Part shown: in pieces, positions 1 to 9,756 of the stretch
Layout: each line of letters begins with the position of its first letter
How positions within the stretch are numbered: position 1 is the first letter of the stretch
Source: Amoeboradix gromovi
Lineage: Eukaryota; Sanchytriomycota; Sanchytriomycetes; Sanchytriales; Sanchytriaceae
Assembly (NCBI GenBank): GCA_018985225.1
Contig: JADGIF010000105.1
Coordinates: 1-19,843 of the forward strand
Length of the DNA stretch: 19,843 nt
Reading direction: 5' to 3'
The notes under the pieces: model-generated
Databases searched by the model: none
Seen by the model: only the letters and a program-made list of their open reading frames with translations
Told to the model about the DNA's origin: nothing
Program-made: the position numbers and the translations under genes

Positions 1-192
1 CGATCGAAAAACCTAGAAAGCGTGAAGATTGGTCGTTATTGCTCGTGTATTCTTGATATATCATTTATTCTTGAAATTTTAAGAGCTGTTTTTGTTACTC
101 TTTCTATTTGATGTATTAGATATTTTCATGAGTCTAGGCAAATAGAATGATGTGTAAAATGGTGCTTGAACTTTTAGTTTAAACTACTCTCT
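1..192. other. Left-edge non-coding stretch
   Basis: I see no convincing reading frame, RNA gene or repeat here. It lies beyond the 3' end of the minus-strand Fanzor-like remnant whose predicted stop is at 193-195. Confidence 0.4.
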
Positions 193-470
193 TTATTCAA
201 AGTCCTGATTTCCAGGAAGTTCGAAAAGTTACACAGAAAAACTGTAAAGGCTAGTCGCTTAGTTACATTGGCTGCTTATGCTTCCACTATTCTTAAGCGA
301 GATTTACTTAGAAAGCAATAGTTAAATGCATGTTTCTTGCTTCCATGTGGTCTCTATCCGTTTCCAATTGAATTTGGTACATTTATTTGGCTCCAAATTG
401 TTTTCCTGTTGTCTATCGCACCTTGTACATGTTTGGCTACTTAATGGTTCACAGCATTCAATCAATATCT
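193..470 (-). pseudogene. Fanzor/TnpB-like remnant A (C-terminal part)
   Basis: Read on the minus strand, this stretch aligns along its length with remnants B (1168-1757) and C (15906-16472). The first zinc-ribbon half SSQTCTRC is visible. A frame change follows, and then the RuvC-III-like DRDHMEARN. It ends with the same tail GNQDF as copy B, one codon longer, before TAA at 193-195. Frameshifts and stops break it and it is more diverged than B or C, so it is an older copy. The minus-strand sequence upstream, from about 470, no longer resembles the other copies, so the element is cut off there or interrupted by unrelated DNA. Family assignment rests on the zinc ribbon plus DRD motif. That it is inactive is read directly from the breaks. 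Confidence 0.65.
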
Positions 471-1167
471 AGTTTTGTAAATAGTAGAGGAATATCTGTC
501 CAGGTGTTGGTATCCATTGATAGTTCCTGCGGTAAAATGTCTTATATGAGACCCAATTTCAGAAAATGTCCGCAACTCTAAGTCGGAGGACCTCCCGGAA
601 AGATGTGTCGGTCCCATATACACCATCAAGCCCTTTTTGGATATGAAAAATGCACTGACAATCTTCTTTAAAATAGCTTGCTGATTACCACTTGAGCATA
701 TGCTGCAATATCTCAACCAATAACCATTCTCATATTCTGTCTTAATGTTTGTAATGTAATATTGTTCTTATCACATCCCTTCTTATTCCTGATAAACATT
801 CGTATCTGATGACATCAAGATGTAGGATTCCTAGTGTGTTTTAGATGTTCCACCTATTTAAAATGAGTACATTTTGTCAGAATGGGTCTCAAATATTTAC
901 TTTCTTTGAAGAATGCTTTAAGGTTATATTAGCATTTTTTAGAACTGAACCCGTTTCAATTGATGAGAATAACGGATATCGAGTTTTTATTACCATTGAA
1001 AGTATTTGCAAAAAGAATTATTTGCAAAATAAAGTGATGATGTCGCGGCATATACCTTGGTACCTATCGAAAGCCTGGGTACTAATGACTGTAATCTAAA
1101 GTATCAATTACATAGGGAAAATTATTATGTACATCGATAGAGACTACTTTTGAAAGTAATGGAGTCA
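471..1167. other. Unassigned stretch between remnants A and B
   Basis: This stretch separates two oppositely oriented element remnants. It contains open frames of 84 codons on each strand (716-462 minus, 845-1099 plus). Neither shows a domain I recognise, and neither aligns by eye to the other element copies. They may be N-terminal debris of the elements, or chance. Confidence 0.3.
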
Positions 1168-1757
1168 GCTTGACTATTTTCTTGAATAAATCATTTATCG
1201 CGAATTTGTATGCATTTTTGTATCATTTCAAGACTTTTCCAGATTTTCTAATAGGTTAAATACTAGATATTCTTCCTTTTCGCAAACGGTAGATCAATTC
1301 TAAATAAATAATTAACAGGTACAGCATACAAAGGCATATGATCTTATATACTTGCCATCATTTAATACTAGCCAAATGATAAGTAGCTTGTCGAGCAAGG
1401 TCGCAAGAAATATGGTAACAATGTCCCATTACATATTCAAGCAACGTTTGAAGTTCAAGTATAAACAAAGAGGAAAGACGATGGTTGAGTGTAATGAATC
1501 ATTTACTAGTCAGACATGTACAAGGTGTGGTACTCTAATGAAAACCAATTTACAAACCTGAACCTGTACAAAGTGTCATTTGGAGATAGATAGAGACCAT
1601 ATGGCAGCAAGGAACATATACATCAAGTATATGCATCCTTATTCAATCCCGCCTCAGGGTAGTGAAAGCGTGAGCAATCACTGTAACGGAGCATCTAGAA
1701 TTGCTACTTTCTCTGTGGAAATTCTCGATTTTCTCGGAAATCAGGACTTTTAACGAG
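1168..1757 (+). pseudogene. Fanzor/TnpB-like remnant B with one stop in the nuclease C-terminus
   Basis: This is the best-preserved C-terminal half of a TnpB/Fanzor-type RNA-guided nuclease. The open part reads KAYDLIYLPSFNTSQMI, then the helix VTMSHYIFKQRL, then NESFTSQTCTRCG (zinc ribbon half 1), CTKCH (half 2) and DRDHMAARNIYIKY. The last is the RuvC-III DRDxN(A)ARN segment, with Met where the family usually has Asn. A TGA at 1559-1561 interrupts the zinc ribbon where copy C has a Tyr codon. The frame then runs on to TAA at 1751-1753. Compared with copies C and D, a stretch is missing after GGTACAGCATA at about 1318-1328. The upstream half is out of frame with many stops. Homology to copy C stops at TTTTAACGAG, just after the stop codon. 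Confidence 0.75.
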
Positions 1758-1812
1758 TTAGTGATGATATATCTGAAATGATAAAATGGAATAATCCCCA
1801 TTTAGTTTCAAC

Positions 1813-3021
1813 ATGCCAAACTCATCAGATCCACCATTAAGACTAAATGAATTGGATTCACCCAGAAGACCCAATCTAAGATCACCGTTTGCTGATGTTT
1901 TCAACAATTTTTGGGCATCTTTCAGTACACCATCAGCAAATCCAAATGATACCCTAAATTCATCACCTACTCGCAATAGACCAGAAACAAGACAACCCAA
2001 GGAAACGAAAAGAAACCCTACTCCATTAGTATCTACTCCTTTTCTATCAACACCATTTGATAAAGCAGTTCCAACCCTAGAAGCTTCTACCACATCGCTA
2101 CAAAATAGTATCTCAAGCAAATTGAACAGCATTAAAGAAAAAGCCACTAGTGCAACCAACTCTACTACCTACTATCTAAGTGATTTGGTTTCGTTTCTCA
2201 CTAGGCAGTTTATTGCAATTCCTCTTGTTTGTTTTGTTGGAAGTATACATCAAATAAAATATTCAGATGATATCTGGGGAAAATTATGTAAATTCGCATT
2301 AAATCGAAATAACACTGCCTTGTATAAATACAGACAACGAGTTAAACGCATATTTATCATGTTTATTCTTGCTTTTGGCATTTTGTTCAACTTTTCACTT
2401 TCTTACAGATTGAACCATAAATTAACAAACGAATTACAAGAATTAACTGTAAGTATGCAATCGTATATGAACGAATACCAATCTTCGATATTAGGCATTA
2501 TTTCAAACATCCAGCAACAAATTAATCAGCCCATAAAAGCATCAGAGCAAGCTAAACCATTTGTAAAAAAGCAACTGAGTCCCAATATTGCTCACTTGTT
2601 CAAAATTATTGATATATCAGATCCCCTGATTGTCTATCCAGGCAATGTTTTGGGAAGGCTGGGTTTGATGTGGCAATATGCTTCATACTCGCCATTAGTG
2701 CTCTTAGAGGATGGGATCGCTGTGTTGGGTAAGAATTACTGTACAAAAGACTCGACTTTGAGTGTTAGAATAGCAGCATTGACTGATGTAAGTGCAAAGT
2801 ACTTATCAATCCGGTGGCCAAAGGCAGGTACAATTACTGTCAATAAGCCCACGAATTACACAATCGAGAATGTAGTACTTCACTATTCGGTGAATTCTAC
2901 TTATGAAGACGTCGAAATATTCCAAATCATGGAAAACAAAAAAATTTTGTTAAGATTTCACTACAATGAACAGGGCGAAAACTGCGCATACAAGATAGGA
3001 TTTCACATGGAGTATCATTAG
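1813..3021 (+). CDS. SUN-domain nuclear envelope protein
   Basis: This is a predicted 402-residue inner-nuclear-membrane protein. SUN proteins pair with KASH proteins across the perinuclear space to link the nucleus to the cytoskeleton. The first 110 residues are Ser/Thr/Pro-rich and polar, as expected for the nucleoplasmic side. A hydrophobic stretch lies near residues 115-140 and a clear transmembrane helix near 180-198 (FIMFILAFGILFNFSLSY). A coiled-coil-like Gln-rich segment covers about 200-250. A C-terminal domain from about 270 carries SUN-like landmarks: PLVLLEDGIAVLGKNYC (the PxxxLQPxxxPGxCW region), a SVRIAALTDVSAKYLSIRW strand series, and a closing strand with a Cys (ENCAYKIGFHMEYH) in place of the usual YTCLYRFRVHG. 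Conservation is low, so the assignment rests on architecture and the spacing of these landmarks. The gene is unspliced. Its ATG lies 56 bases after the end of element B. Confidence 0.68.
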   Translation: MPNSSDPPLRLNELDSPRRPNLRSPFADVFNNFWASFSTPSANPNDTLNSSPTRNRPETRQPKETKRNPTPLVSTPFLSTPFDKAVPTLEASTTSLQNSISSKLNSIKEKATSATNSTTYYLSDLVSFLTRQFIAIPLVCFVGSIHQIKYSDDIWGKLCKFALNRNNTALYKYRQRVKRIFIMFILAFGILFNFSLSYRLNHKLTNELQELTVSMQSYMNEYQSSILGIISNIQQQINQPIKASEQAKPFVKKQLSPNIAHLFKIIDISDPLIVYPGNVLGRLGLMWQYASYSPLVLLEDGIAVLGKNYCTKDSTLSVRIAALTDVSAKYLSIRWPKAGTITVNKPTNYTIENVVLHYSVNSTYEDVEIFQIMENKKILLRFHYNEQGENCAYKIGFHMEYH

Positions 3022-3294
3022 TAAATGTTATGAACTTTATTAAATTAACTGGCTTTGTGCAACAGTGGTATTTTATAAACTCCACTTAACATCAACGTTA
3101 ACTGGGAAGGCGCTACTAGATGCAACTCTAAAAATATATGATAGCTCCACAATCATCATGAACTGTTATGTTTATACGGCATGTCTCTTTAGGTATGGAA
3201 GTTCTCGAAGTGTATTTAAAAATTGTTTTGTTAAATTGTGGAATGTCCAAAATAATTTTATTTTAGGATATCACTTTGTCTCGCAAGTTTCCAT

Positions 3295-3912
3295 ATGACA
3301 GATTACTTCGATGCGTCTTGTATTCGGAAGCAGTTGAGTAGGATTAATCCATCTAGTGACTCGATAGGAAGTGTAAGCCATTATTTGAATTTTCACTCGA
3401 GATATTGTAACGATGTGATGGAGATTTGGAAAAAGTTAATTTTAAACAGTAAAATGGAACAACAGTTGTTGCTACTATATGTAATCAATGACCTAGTTAC
3501 AATCAGCAGAAGAAAGTCTAGATGCTTTCAAGAGTGGATAATGGTTAACTTACCATCTATTTGGAATGATATTAGAAACACATTTAGTTTAGCTCTTTTA
3601 TTGAAAATACAAAGGCTGTTTGATACCTGGTCCAAAAACAAGTTATTTCCAAAGGAGTTTGTCAATGAACTACTAGCCACATCCAACTTAAATCCATTTG
3701 TATACATTGTGCAAGACGCTTTTAAATCGCTAAGATCTATGAATGATGAAGAAAAAAAAGAATATCTATATGACATGGTAAACAACGCAGAAGAGTGCTG
3801 CAAAGAATTAAGGAAAATGCAAAACCAATATGGTAGCCCTCGTCAAGTTAGTAATATGCTTTTAAATATTGATCAGGAAGCTCTAAACAAATTACTAAGT
3901 AATAATAAATAG
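3295..3912 (+). CDS. CTD-interacting domain (CID) protein, Rtt103/RPRD-like
   Basis: This 205-residue protein binds the phosphorylated C-terminal repeat of RNA polymerase II, in the manner of Rtt103, Pcf11 and RPRD proteins that couple transcription to 3'-end processing. Residues about 1-130 form the eight-helix CID: SIGSVSHYLNFHSRYCNDVMEIW, then LLLLYVINDLVTISRRK (matching the LYLxNDxxQNSxRK helix), then LLLKIQRLFDTWSKNKLFP. A short acidic coiled-coil tail with EECCKELRKMQNQYGSP follows, resembling the RPRD/Rtt103 C-terminal helix. It is too short to be Pcf11. The ATG at 3295 starts right at the first CID helix. The stop overlaps AATAAATAG at 3904-3912, and the convergent RabGAP gene ends 5 bases away. 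Confidence 0.8.
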   Translation: MTDYFDASCIRKQLSRINPSSDSIGSVSHYLNFHSRYCNDVMEIWKKLILNSKMEQQLLLLYVINDLVTISRRKSRCFQEWIMVNLPSIWNDIRNTFSLALLLKIQRLFDTWSKNKLFPKEFVNELLATSNLNPFVYIVQDAFKSLRSMNDEEKKEYLYDMVNNAEECCKELRKMQNQYGSPRQVSNMLLNIDQEALNKLLSNNK

Positions 3913-3918
3913 TTTATT
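3904..3918. terminator. Facing poly(A) signals of a convergent pair
   Basis: AATAAA at 3904-3909 on the plus strand lies inside the last codons of the CID gene. TTTATT at 3913-3918 gives AATAAA on the minus strand, overlapping the TAA of the RabGAP gene. The two stop codons are only 5 bases apart, so the 3' ends of the two transcripts must overlap. Confidence 0.5.
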
Positions 3919-6900
3919 TAAATTAGTACCTGGTTATCATCTTCACTAGTGTACGCATAGTCCAATGTGTCCAACAATTTGTCTACATCGCCTATTTGGT
4001 CCTCGTGTCCGGGAATCGTAGGTGAGGCAACAGCTGCCTCCTCATCCTCCAAATCCTCATTCATTTTCTTCTCTTTTCTTTCCCTCAGAAGTACCTGTCT
4101 TCGTTTCTTAACTTTTTCGCTTATTGTCACGAATCCATCTTGTAGCTGTGATGTTACGTTATTAGGAATCTTCTTTAGAGCCGGATGTGCATAGATTGCT
4201 GGCTTATTAGGATTTATTGGTTGAAGTGCTATTTGTTTAATAATATCTAAATCAAAGAACTTTTCCAGGTTCTCATCTGCAAGAACTACACCCCTAAGAG
4301 CATTGAAACTTATTTTGAATGGCACCTCGTGATCTCCCAACTCGGCTTGTGCAAACTCGTAGGCGGTTTTTAAAAATTTAGTGCAAGCATCAAGATACAC
4401 TTGGCGTTTATCGACTCTATTTCTGAAGATAAACAAAAAAGACTCTGATAGCTGAAACAGCTCTTCTTTTGTCAAGTAGCTATCTCCATCTCCATCAAAA
4501 TAACTGAACCACAAGTTCATCCTGCTAAGCAAATCTCCAAAATAAAGTTTGCCCAAATTAGTCACGATATTCTGAAAAGACACTCCAACTTCTCCACCCC
4601 ATGATTTGAATATTCTTTTTATTAATGTGCAACCTATTACCATTAGTTTAACATCTTCACTATCTGCTGTATCTAGCTCTTTACTAAGCTCCTCAAACCC
4701 CAAAACCTTATCCAGGGTACTGGATTCCAAATTACTTATAGTTCTGTCATGACGATGTTGCTGCTTCTGCTCTTGGAATGTCAACTGAATTTCCTTTTCA
4801 CTGAGGAATGCCCAAGGGGCTAGTGAGCTTATAAAACGAGCAAAATAAAATGAGTTCAACAACTCGTCACTCCTAAAACCACCTTCATATAGTATGGTGG
4901 CATAAAGTTTGTATAGCTCCTCCAGCTGGTCTCTACAAAACTTACTTGAATCTTTCAAGTGTCTGATTCTACTCTTTTTGGCTAAATCCTCCACTCCTTT
5001 TATGACATTCAGTTGGAACTGCTTGCGCAGATCCACAATTTGTGTAGCTGATATAATTCTAAACTCTTTTAATGCTACTATGAGCAGTTCTTCGAACCTA
5101 GTAGCTCCATCACCCCCGGAATCGCTGTTTTTAGCCATCAAGGGATCTGTACTCTTTAATTCCAAGTTACTGAAGTACTGCTTCATTATTTGGTATATCT
5201 CACCTTCGTCATTAGCATTCAATATCAAGTCCGCATTTATTTTGAATATTGCCAATGCAATTTGAAATAACACTTTTGGTCCTTCTACAAACAAGCAATC
5301 AAGTATTCTGATGGCATATTTCAGTGGCACTATACTTATGTACAAACTCAAAAACCAAGGTAGGCACTGCATACTCACACTAATCTCGATTCCGTTTAAA
5401 TGACGAGCTATAATTGGCAAATGTTGATCAATTAAATATTCCAACACTTTTAAATCCAGCATACCGCCATACATGTTAGTACTATAGTACTGTGGGAGCA
5501 TACGCTCGCATATGATAGTTAAAACCCAAAACGCTTGCTCTTCGTTTAAATAAATCAAAAGAACGCTGGTCACTAGATTCATAGCTTGGCAATATCCTAA
5601 TTCGATGTTGCTAACTGAGTATGCTAGTAGAACACGCCGTAGTCTAGAGATACCATCGGTTTCGTTTTGGTATGCCGCATATTCTGGCAGACTACGATGC
5701 AGATCCTTTTCAATCTCCTCGCTTGATATTGACTTGTGGTCCTTTGGTATAGCAGCTAATATTTCCTCGTAGTATCCTACAGTTAAAAACTCCTCGTATA
5801 AACTACCTGTAGCCCATAACCATAAGTCGGGTCTGTATCTATTTGGAACACCCATACGCACCAACCTTACCAGCTTACTGGTTTTGCACATTGTGATGTT
5901 AGCACCGTTTTCCTTCATGTACAACATCCAGGCTTTGAGTTTAGTGTTGGTTCTTAATTCTCTAAATTAATGATAAATACGATTCGCTAGTAGGATACCC
6001 ATAAACTTCTCCGAGATTGGGTTGAGCATTGGAAGGAGTCCTGATGCTTCTATTTATACTAGCTAAATAGTCTTGCTGGGACTTGAGATTACAAACAAAC
6101 ACTGAAACTCTATTAACTATTGGTTTTTGCTGCTTTAATCGCTGCAAAAATAGCTTCAGAAACTTGTCTTCTAACTGCTTACCTGTGCACTCGCTGTTTC
6201 CCATAAAGATGAATGATAGCCACAGATAGTGGAACGTTTTGATAAGCAATACACCAGGCAAACGCTGGCTTTCGTCGGATTCTCTTCTTTCTACCGTGCG
6301 AACTACAAACAGTGGCAAAACAAAAGTTAATTCCTTGTGTTGTGCAGTAAAACAAAAGAAGGTCTCGCTTAGTGCAAAGTATCCAAAAAGATTAATAAAT
6401 TTACCTTGATTTACATTGCAAGTACCATCTAGTATTACATGCTCGGAGTCAGGTAGATTATAATTAAATCTTAGGGTTTGATCTTTTCTTTCTTTCTTGA
6501 CATCGATCTCTGAGTTGTCTTGTTTTTTACGATCTGAATGCATGTTAGACAGATTTTGACCAGGTAAAGAATCCGCAGCAGCTGTTTTTAGCAATCTCTC
6601 AACCGCTTTGGTACCTAATGATTCTAAAACTTCAATCGTCTCTTGTAAATGGAACAAATTAATAAAGTGATAGGTCTTATCGGCAGCAATTATCTGTATA
6701 CCCCCACTTACTAAGTTTTTCACGGCATTATCCTTGCTGATTTGTTGTATATCTTTCAACTTTATGGTTTCTTTAATTTCTTGACCCATTATAAAGGAGT
6801 AATAACAGAGATAGTTATGACTAATGTACATCCAACCCTGTGACAACTTGTAAGAACAAGAATAGTAAGCAACTAACTTCTCTTCCTGGTTAATTTGAAA

Positions 6901-7287
6901 AAGCTCGTGAAAAGTACGCTCCGCATTAAGGACGTTAACATCTTTATTGCTGCTGTTCATAGACATTAGCTTGGTGTATACATAGTTGCACCTGTCTTCT
7001 TTATCCTCTAAATCATTCAGTTGAGTAAGTACGTCCTCTTTTAGACTCTTGAGATCTTTTTCTAATCCTTTTTGTGAGTCCGATGATGCGATAGCGTATG
7101 TGGTCTGATCTCTAAATATTATTAATCTGAATGGGAGTTGACTGTAATCCATGATACTTGTCAAAGTTCCCATAATGTTGGTAAATAGCTTAGATTCGAA
7201 TGATTTCTGCTTTTGAAGAATGAAAATATCATCAATTGAGAGGTTTTCCCAGCCCATGTTATTAACTTGCACTGGAAACAAAATCAT
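3918..7287 (-). CDS. GRAM-GRAM-TBC-EF-hand RabGAP, TBC1D8/TBC1D9-like (two exons)
   Basis: Exons 7287-5981 and 5961-3918 are joined by a 19-base intron and give 1116 residues, close to human TBC1D9 in size and layout. The protein is a Rab GTPase-activating protein acting on membrane traffic. Two GRAM domains lie near residues 122-185 (FHELFQINQEEKLVAYYSC) and 270-340. The TBC domain follows, with MGVPNRYRPDLW, the arginine finger in IEKDLHR (R525) and the glutamine finger in GYCQ (Q561). An EF-hand with a perfect loop DGDGDSYLTKEE lies at about 925-936, and a basic/acidic tail ends the protein. An earlier in-frame ATG at 7377 would overlap the last exon of the upstream transporter (stop 7349), so I chose the Met at 7287 (MILFPVQVNNMGWENL). 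The stop is TAA at 3918-3920. Family identity is clear. The exact Rab target cannot be seen. Confidence 0.85.
5962..5980 (-). other. 19-base intron in the RabGAP gene
   Basis: On the minus strand the intron reads GTATTTATCATTAATTTAG. Retained, it gives an in-frame TAG from its own acceptor. Removed, it joins ...YPTSES to ELRTNTKLKAWMLYMKENG in frame and unites the GRAM half with the TBC half. A 37-base alternative donor at 5998 (GTATCC) also keeps frame, but the 19-base version matches the transporter intron at 16 or more of 19 positions. Confidence 0.8.
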
Positions 7288-7348
7288 TTCAATTGCAACA
7301 CAAAGTTTCAGAATTAGTGAGATACAAAAGAATGGATTTATTATTAAT

Positions 7349-8825
7349 TTACTCTTGAGGTGGAGGATTGACCACAAAAAGTTCTATTACTGTAGCAAAA
7401 ACTATGACGACACCGAATAAAATGCAAAGTATGTGAGGAATAAAATTATGCCATGCCAGTTTTAAATCAATGTTATTTAAATGCCAATTGATGTACAGGT
7501 ATGAAGCTGGAGGAATAATGAAAGCTAAATTAGTGATAAGTACCCAATGTACAGGCCGCGATTCCACCAGTTAAATCTAAAACTATCGCAACATCTTCAG
7601 TAAAGTATGCAACAACTAACGTGGACAATGTAAGACCAACTGTCCATAATATATGCCTTTTCACAGGCATTGGCGGTGGCTGGAACTCATCTTCATTAGA
7701 TAATGGTAAAACACCTGCCTCTTGTTCTGAAAAATGAGGTTGATGCACTTTTACTGAGTGCTGACTCTGGGCAACAGAGTGCTTCCTTGAGAGTCCAAAT
7801 GATTGCATAGAATTAGTTCTTGCAGAGTTGGATATAATAGATGACTCCTCGTCATCTATCTTAAATAGTTCAATCGCTTCCATAGGCGCAGAGCTTTGAA
7901 TTTGCCCTATTTCCTCGTTAACATTGGGAACCTTGACCAGATTTAAAAAAAAAAAGTTATCGGCGACTTCTCTAGCAACAAACAATTCCAATGGGTATGT
8001 CATCATCATGATGAAGCAGAATGCCAGCTTTGTACAAATACTCATTGTGTTTTCTGCAAAGTTCTCTAGTAAATCACTTTTAGTTCGTACCCCAAATATA
8101 TAATAACCTATTATGCCCGAGGTCATGCAGCAAGATAGTGCAGTGATAAAACAAATATTTATAACTTTTGAAAAACGCTCATATGTCGGGTCGGTTAATG
8201 AAGCTCGCATTAAAAATGTATTGTGATGGCAAACAAAAGCAAATAGCAAAATTCCGATAGCTCCGAAAAACCCTGCTTCAGGGTCAGATATTTCCGTTGG
8301 TTCTTTAGCATATGGTCCATGAAAAAGACGATAAATAATGACACCGATTATAAATAATAGCGTTCCAACACTTAAAGCAGAAGCCCTAGCTAGTGCACTT
8401 AAATTTTTGATAAGTGATATTCCCAAAATGATTGGATACACAAGTACTAATACGATAGTTCTTTCTATATCTAAACCGCACTTGCGTAGTAGTTTTGGAA
8501 GATTGTCACCAATTATAACATAAAATGCACAGAGACCTCCATACGCCATAGCAAATTGTAATACTGTTGATAAAATAAACCCTCGATACCCCAAAACATA
8601 TTCTAATAACAAGGGATATCTAAATCTGTTTGTCATTTCGCCACACCTAACTAGTAACTTCATTGTCCATGAAGATAGAAACGCGAGTAAACATGTCAAA
8701 AAAATGCCTAAAGGATAATCTACGAGTCTGAATGCAAAAGCTGTACCAATGACACCTGCTCCTAAAACTGAATTTATCATGTTAATAGTAACACCAAAAA
8801 TACCTGCTTTTGAACTATCGTGCAT
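7349..8825 (-). CDS. Amino-acid transporter, SLC38/AVT type (two exons)
   Basis: Exons 8825-7544 and 7524-7349 are joined by a 19-base intron and give 485 residues with about eleven hydrophobic helices. The N-terminus has the APC-fold signature of this family, GVTINMINSVLGAGVIGTAFAF, where the broken first helix binds substrate and often Na+ or H+. A long cytosolic loop (about residues 290-385) rich in Ser, Glu and His precedes the last helices. This loop is larger than usual and could be regulatory. Splicing restores the family sequence GGIAACTLAFIIPP, with the usual 13-position spacing from Gly to Pro. Without it the protein would stop after TLGTYH and lose the last two helices. The start ATG is at the head of the conserved region. 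The substrate cannot be told from sequence; neutral amino acids, at the plasma membrane or vacuole, are likely. Confidence 0.85.
7525..7543 (-). other. 19-base intron in the transporter gene
   Basis: On the minus strand the intron reads GTACTTATCACTAATTTAG. Retention puts the TAA of CACTAAT in frame. Removal gives GGIAACTL|AFIIPPASYL, which fits the family exactly. A 28-base alternative donor would also keep frame, but it deletes three residues from a helix of constant length. Confidence 0.88.
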
Positions 8826-8949
8826 TTTTTAAATTTGAAACACAAGCCTCTTACTTTCAGAATTTTTGTGAGGCACCTAATATAGCACTCAATACTATTC
8901 AGAATTTCGACTAATAAATGCCTTAAAATGTTAAAAAACTACATTATAA

Positions 8950-9741
8950 ATGTTTCAAATTCTTGCATTGTTGGAAAATAATGAAGTGGACACCGCAGTA
9001 GATTTATTGAAAGATTTGGCATCAAGCAAAAGAAGCAAGTCAATTCAAACAGAGATAGAGTTTATGTCTGTGGAAAGTCAGGCAAGCATTACAATGTTGG
9101 ATCGAGACACATTTTATGAAGGAGTCATGGCAAACAAACAAGTGCAGTCAAGCCAAGATCATGTATGTAGATCATCTCAGAGTGTTGTAGAATTTAAGGA
9201 CTGTGAATGCGGCAACCATGTTGATTTTATGGACTTAGCTATACAAAGCCTCGTCAGTTATGTAGATAAAAGCGAATCTACAGATGTACCAAGGTTTCTG
9301 CATAACAGTGTTCAAGCAACGATAATAGGCCGAGACATTTCAACAAACTGCAATTGCGAATTAAAAGATGTAAGTTGCATGACAGAAGATCAAAACATAC
9401 AGCAGCTTAATTCTAAAATTTCCGATTTGAGTGAGAAAATAGATTTCACCAAGGATGAGTGCTCTAAATTTGATTCAGTCGCAATATTCCATGGCAATCA
9501 CACAACCGCTTGGTCTAAAAAGGCAAAATCAATTCGTACGTATTTGAGATATTTGGAAAGGCATGTCATTAGAGAACCCATATTAAGTGCTAATGACAAG
9601 GAGCTGTTTGATAGCATTCAAGAGAATTCTAGCATTATCCAAAAATTGGAAATCGCAAACAATTCAATTAGGAATGAACTAGATCAAAGAATACAACAGA
9701 AACCAATAAGTATGATAAGATTTCAAAAATTGCCATATTAA
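8950..9741 (+). CDS. Unrecognised protein with an 11-residue Q-motif repeat and helical C-terminus
   Basis: This is a 263-residue protein with no fold I recognise. Residues about 29-105 show an 11-residue periodicity. Gln recurs at 33, 44, 66, 77 and 99, in settings such as KSIQTEIEF, VESQASITM, RSSQSVVEF and LAIQSLVSY, then a shifted NSVQATIIG near 122. The pattern [ST]-x-Q-[TSA]-x-[IV] resembles dynein light chain (DYNLL) docking sites, which occur in tandem in scaffold proteins. This is inference. Residues about 145-255 are charged and likely helical or coiled. A Cys-rich stretch (CECGN; CNCE) sits between repeats. The ATG at 8950 is preceded by ATTATAA. The divergent transporter start is 124 bases away. 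The stop TAA is part of the shared poly(A) palindrome at 9740-9751. Confidence 0.7.
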   Translation: MFQILALLENNEVDTAVDLLKDLASSKRSKSIQTEIEFMSVESQASITMLDRDTFYEGVMANKQVQSSQDHVCRSSQSVVEFKDCECGNHVDFMDLAIQSLVSYVDKSESTDVPRFLHNSVQATIIGRDISTNCNCELKDVSCMTEDQNIQQLNSKISDLSEKIDFTKDECSKFDSVAIFHGNHTTAWSKKAKSIRTYLRYLERHVIREPILSANDKELFDSIQENSSIIQKLEIANNSIRNELDQRIQQKPISMIRFQKLPY

Positions 9742-9751
9742 TAAATTTATT
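9740..9751. terminator. Palindromic two-way poly(A) signal AATAAATTTATT
   Basis: This perfect 12-base palindrome between convergent genes (stops at 9741 plus and 9757 minus) gives AATAAA on both strands. It would serve both transcripts. Confidence 0.5.
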
Positions 9752-9756
9752 AGTTG

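Noticed and set aside
845-1099. 84-codon plus-strand frame before element B
   Set aside because: It has no recognisable domain and no match to the other element copies, so it is kept only as unassigned sequence.
1758-2159. 133-codon minus-strand frame opposite the SUN gene
   Set aside because: It is an antisense shadow of the low-complexity N-terminal coding region, with no domain.
3065-3298. 77-codon frame between the SUN and CID genes
   Set aside because: It starts with GTG, has no recognisable domain, and its only later ATG gives a short Cys/Phe-rich peptide. A possible 77-base intron fusing it to the CID gene does not match the intron signals seen here, and the CID is complete without it.
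5962-5998. 37-base version of the RabGAP intron with donor GTATCC
   Set aside because: It keeps frame, but the 19-base donor gives an intron nearly identical to the transporter intron, which is the better explanation.
7288-7377. Upstream in-frame ATG for the RabGAP at 7377
   Set aside because: It would overlap the final exon of the transporter and adds a hydrophobic leader not expected in this family.
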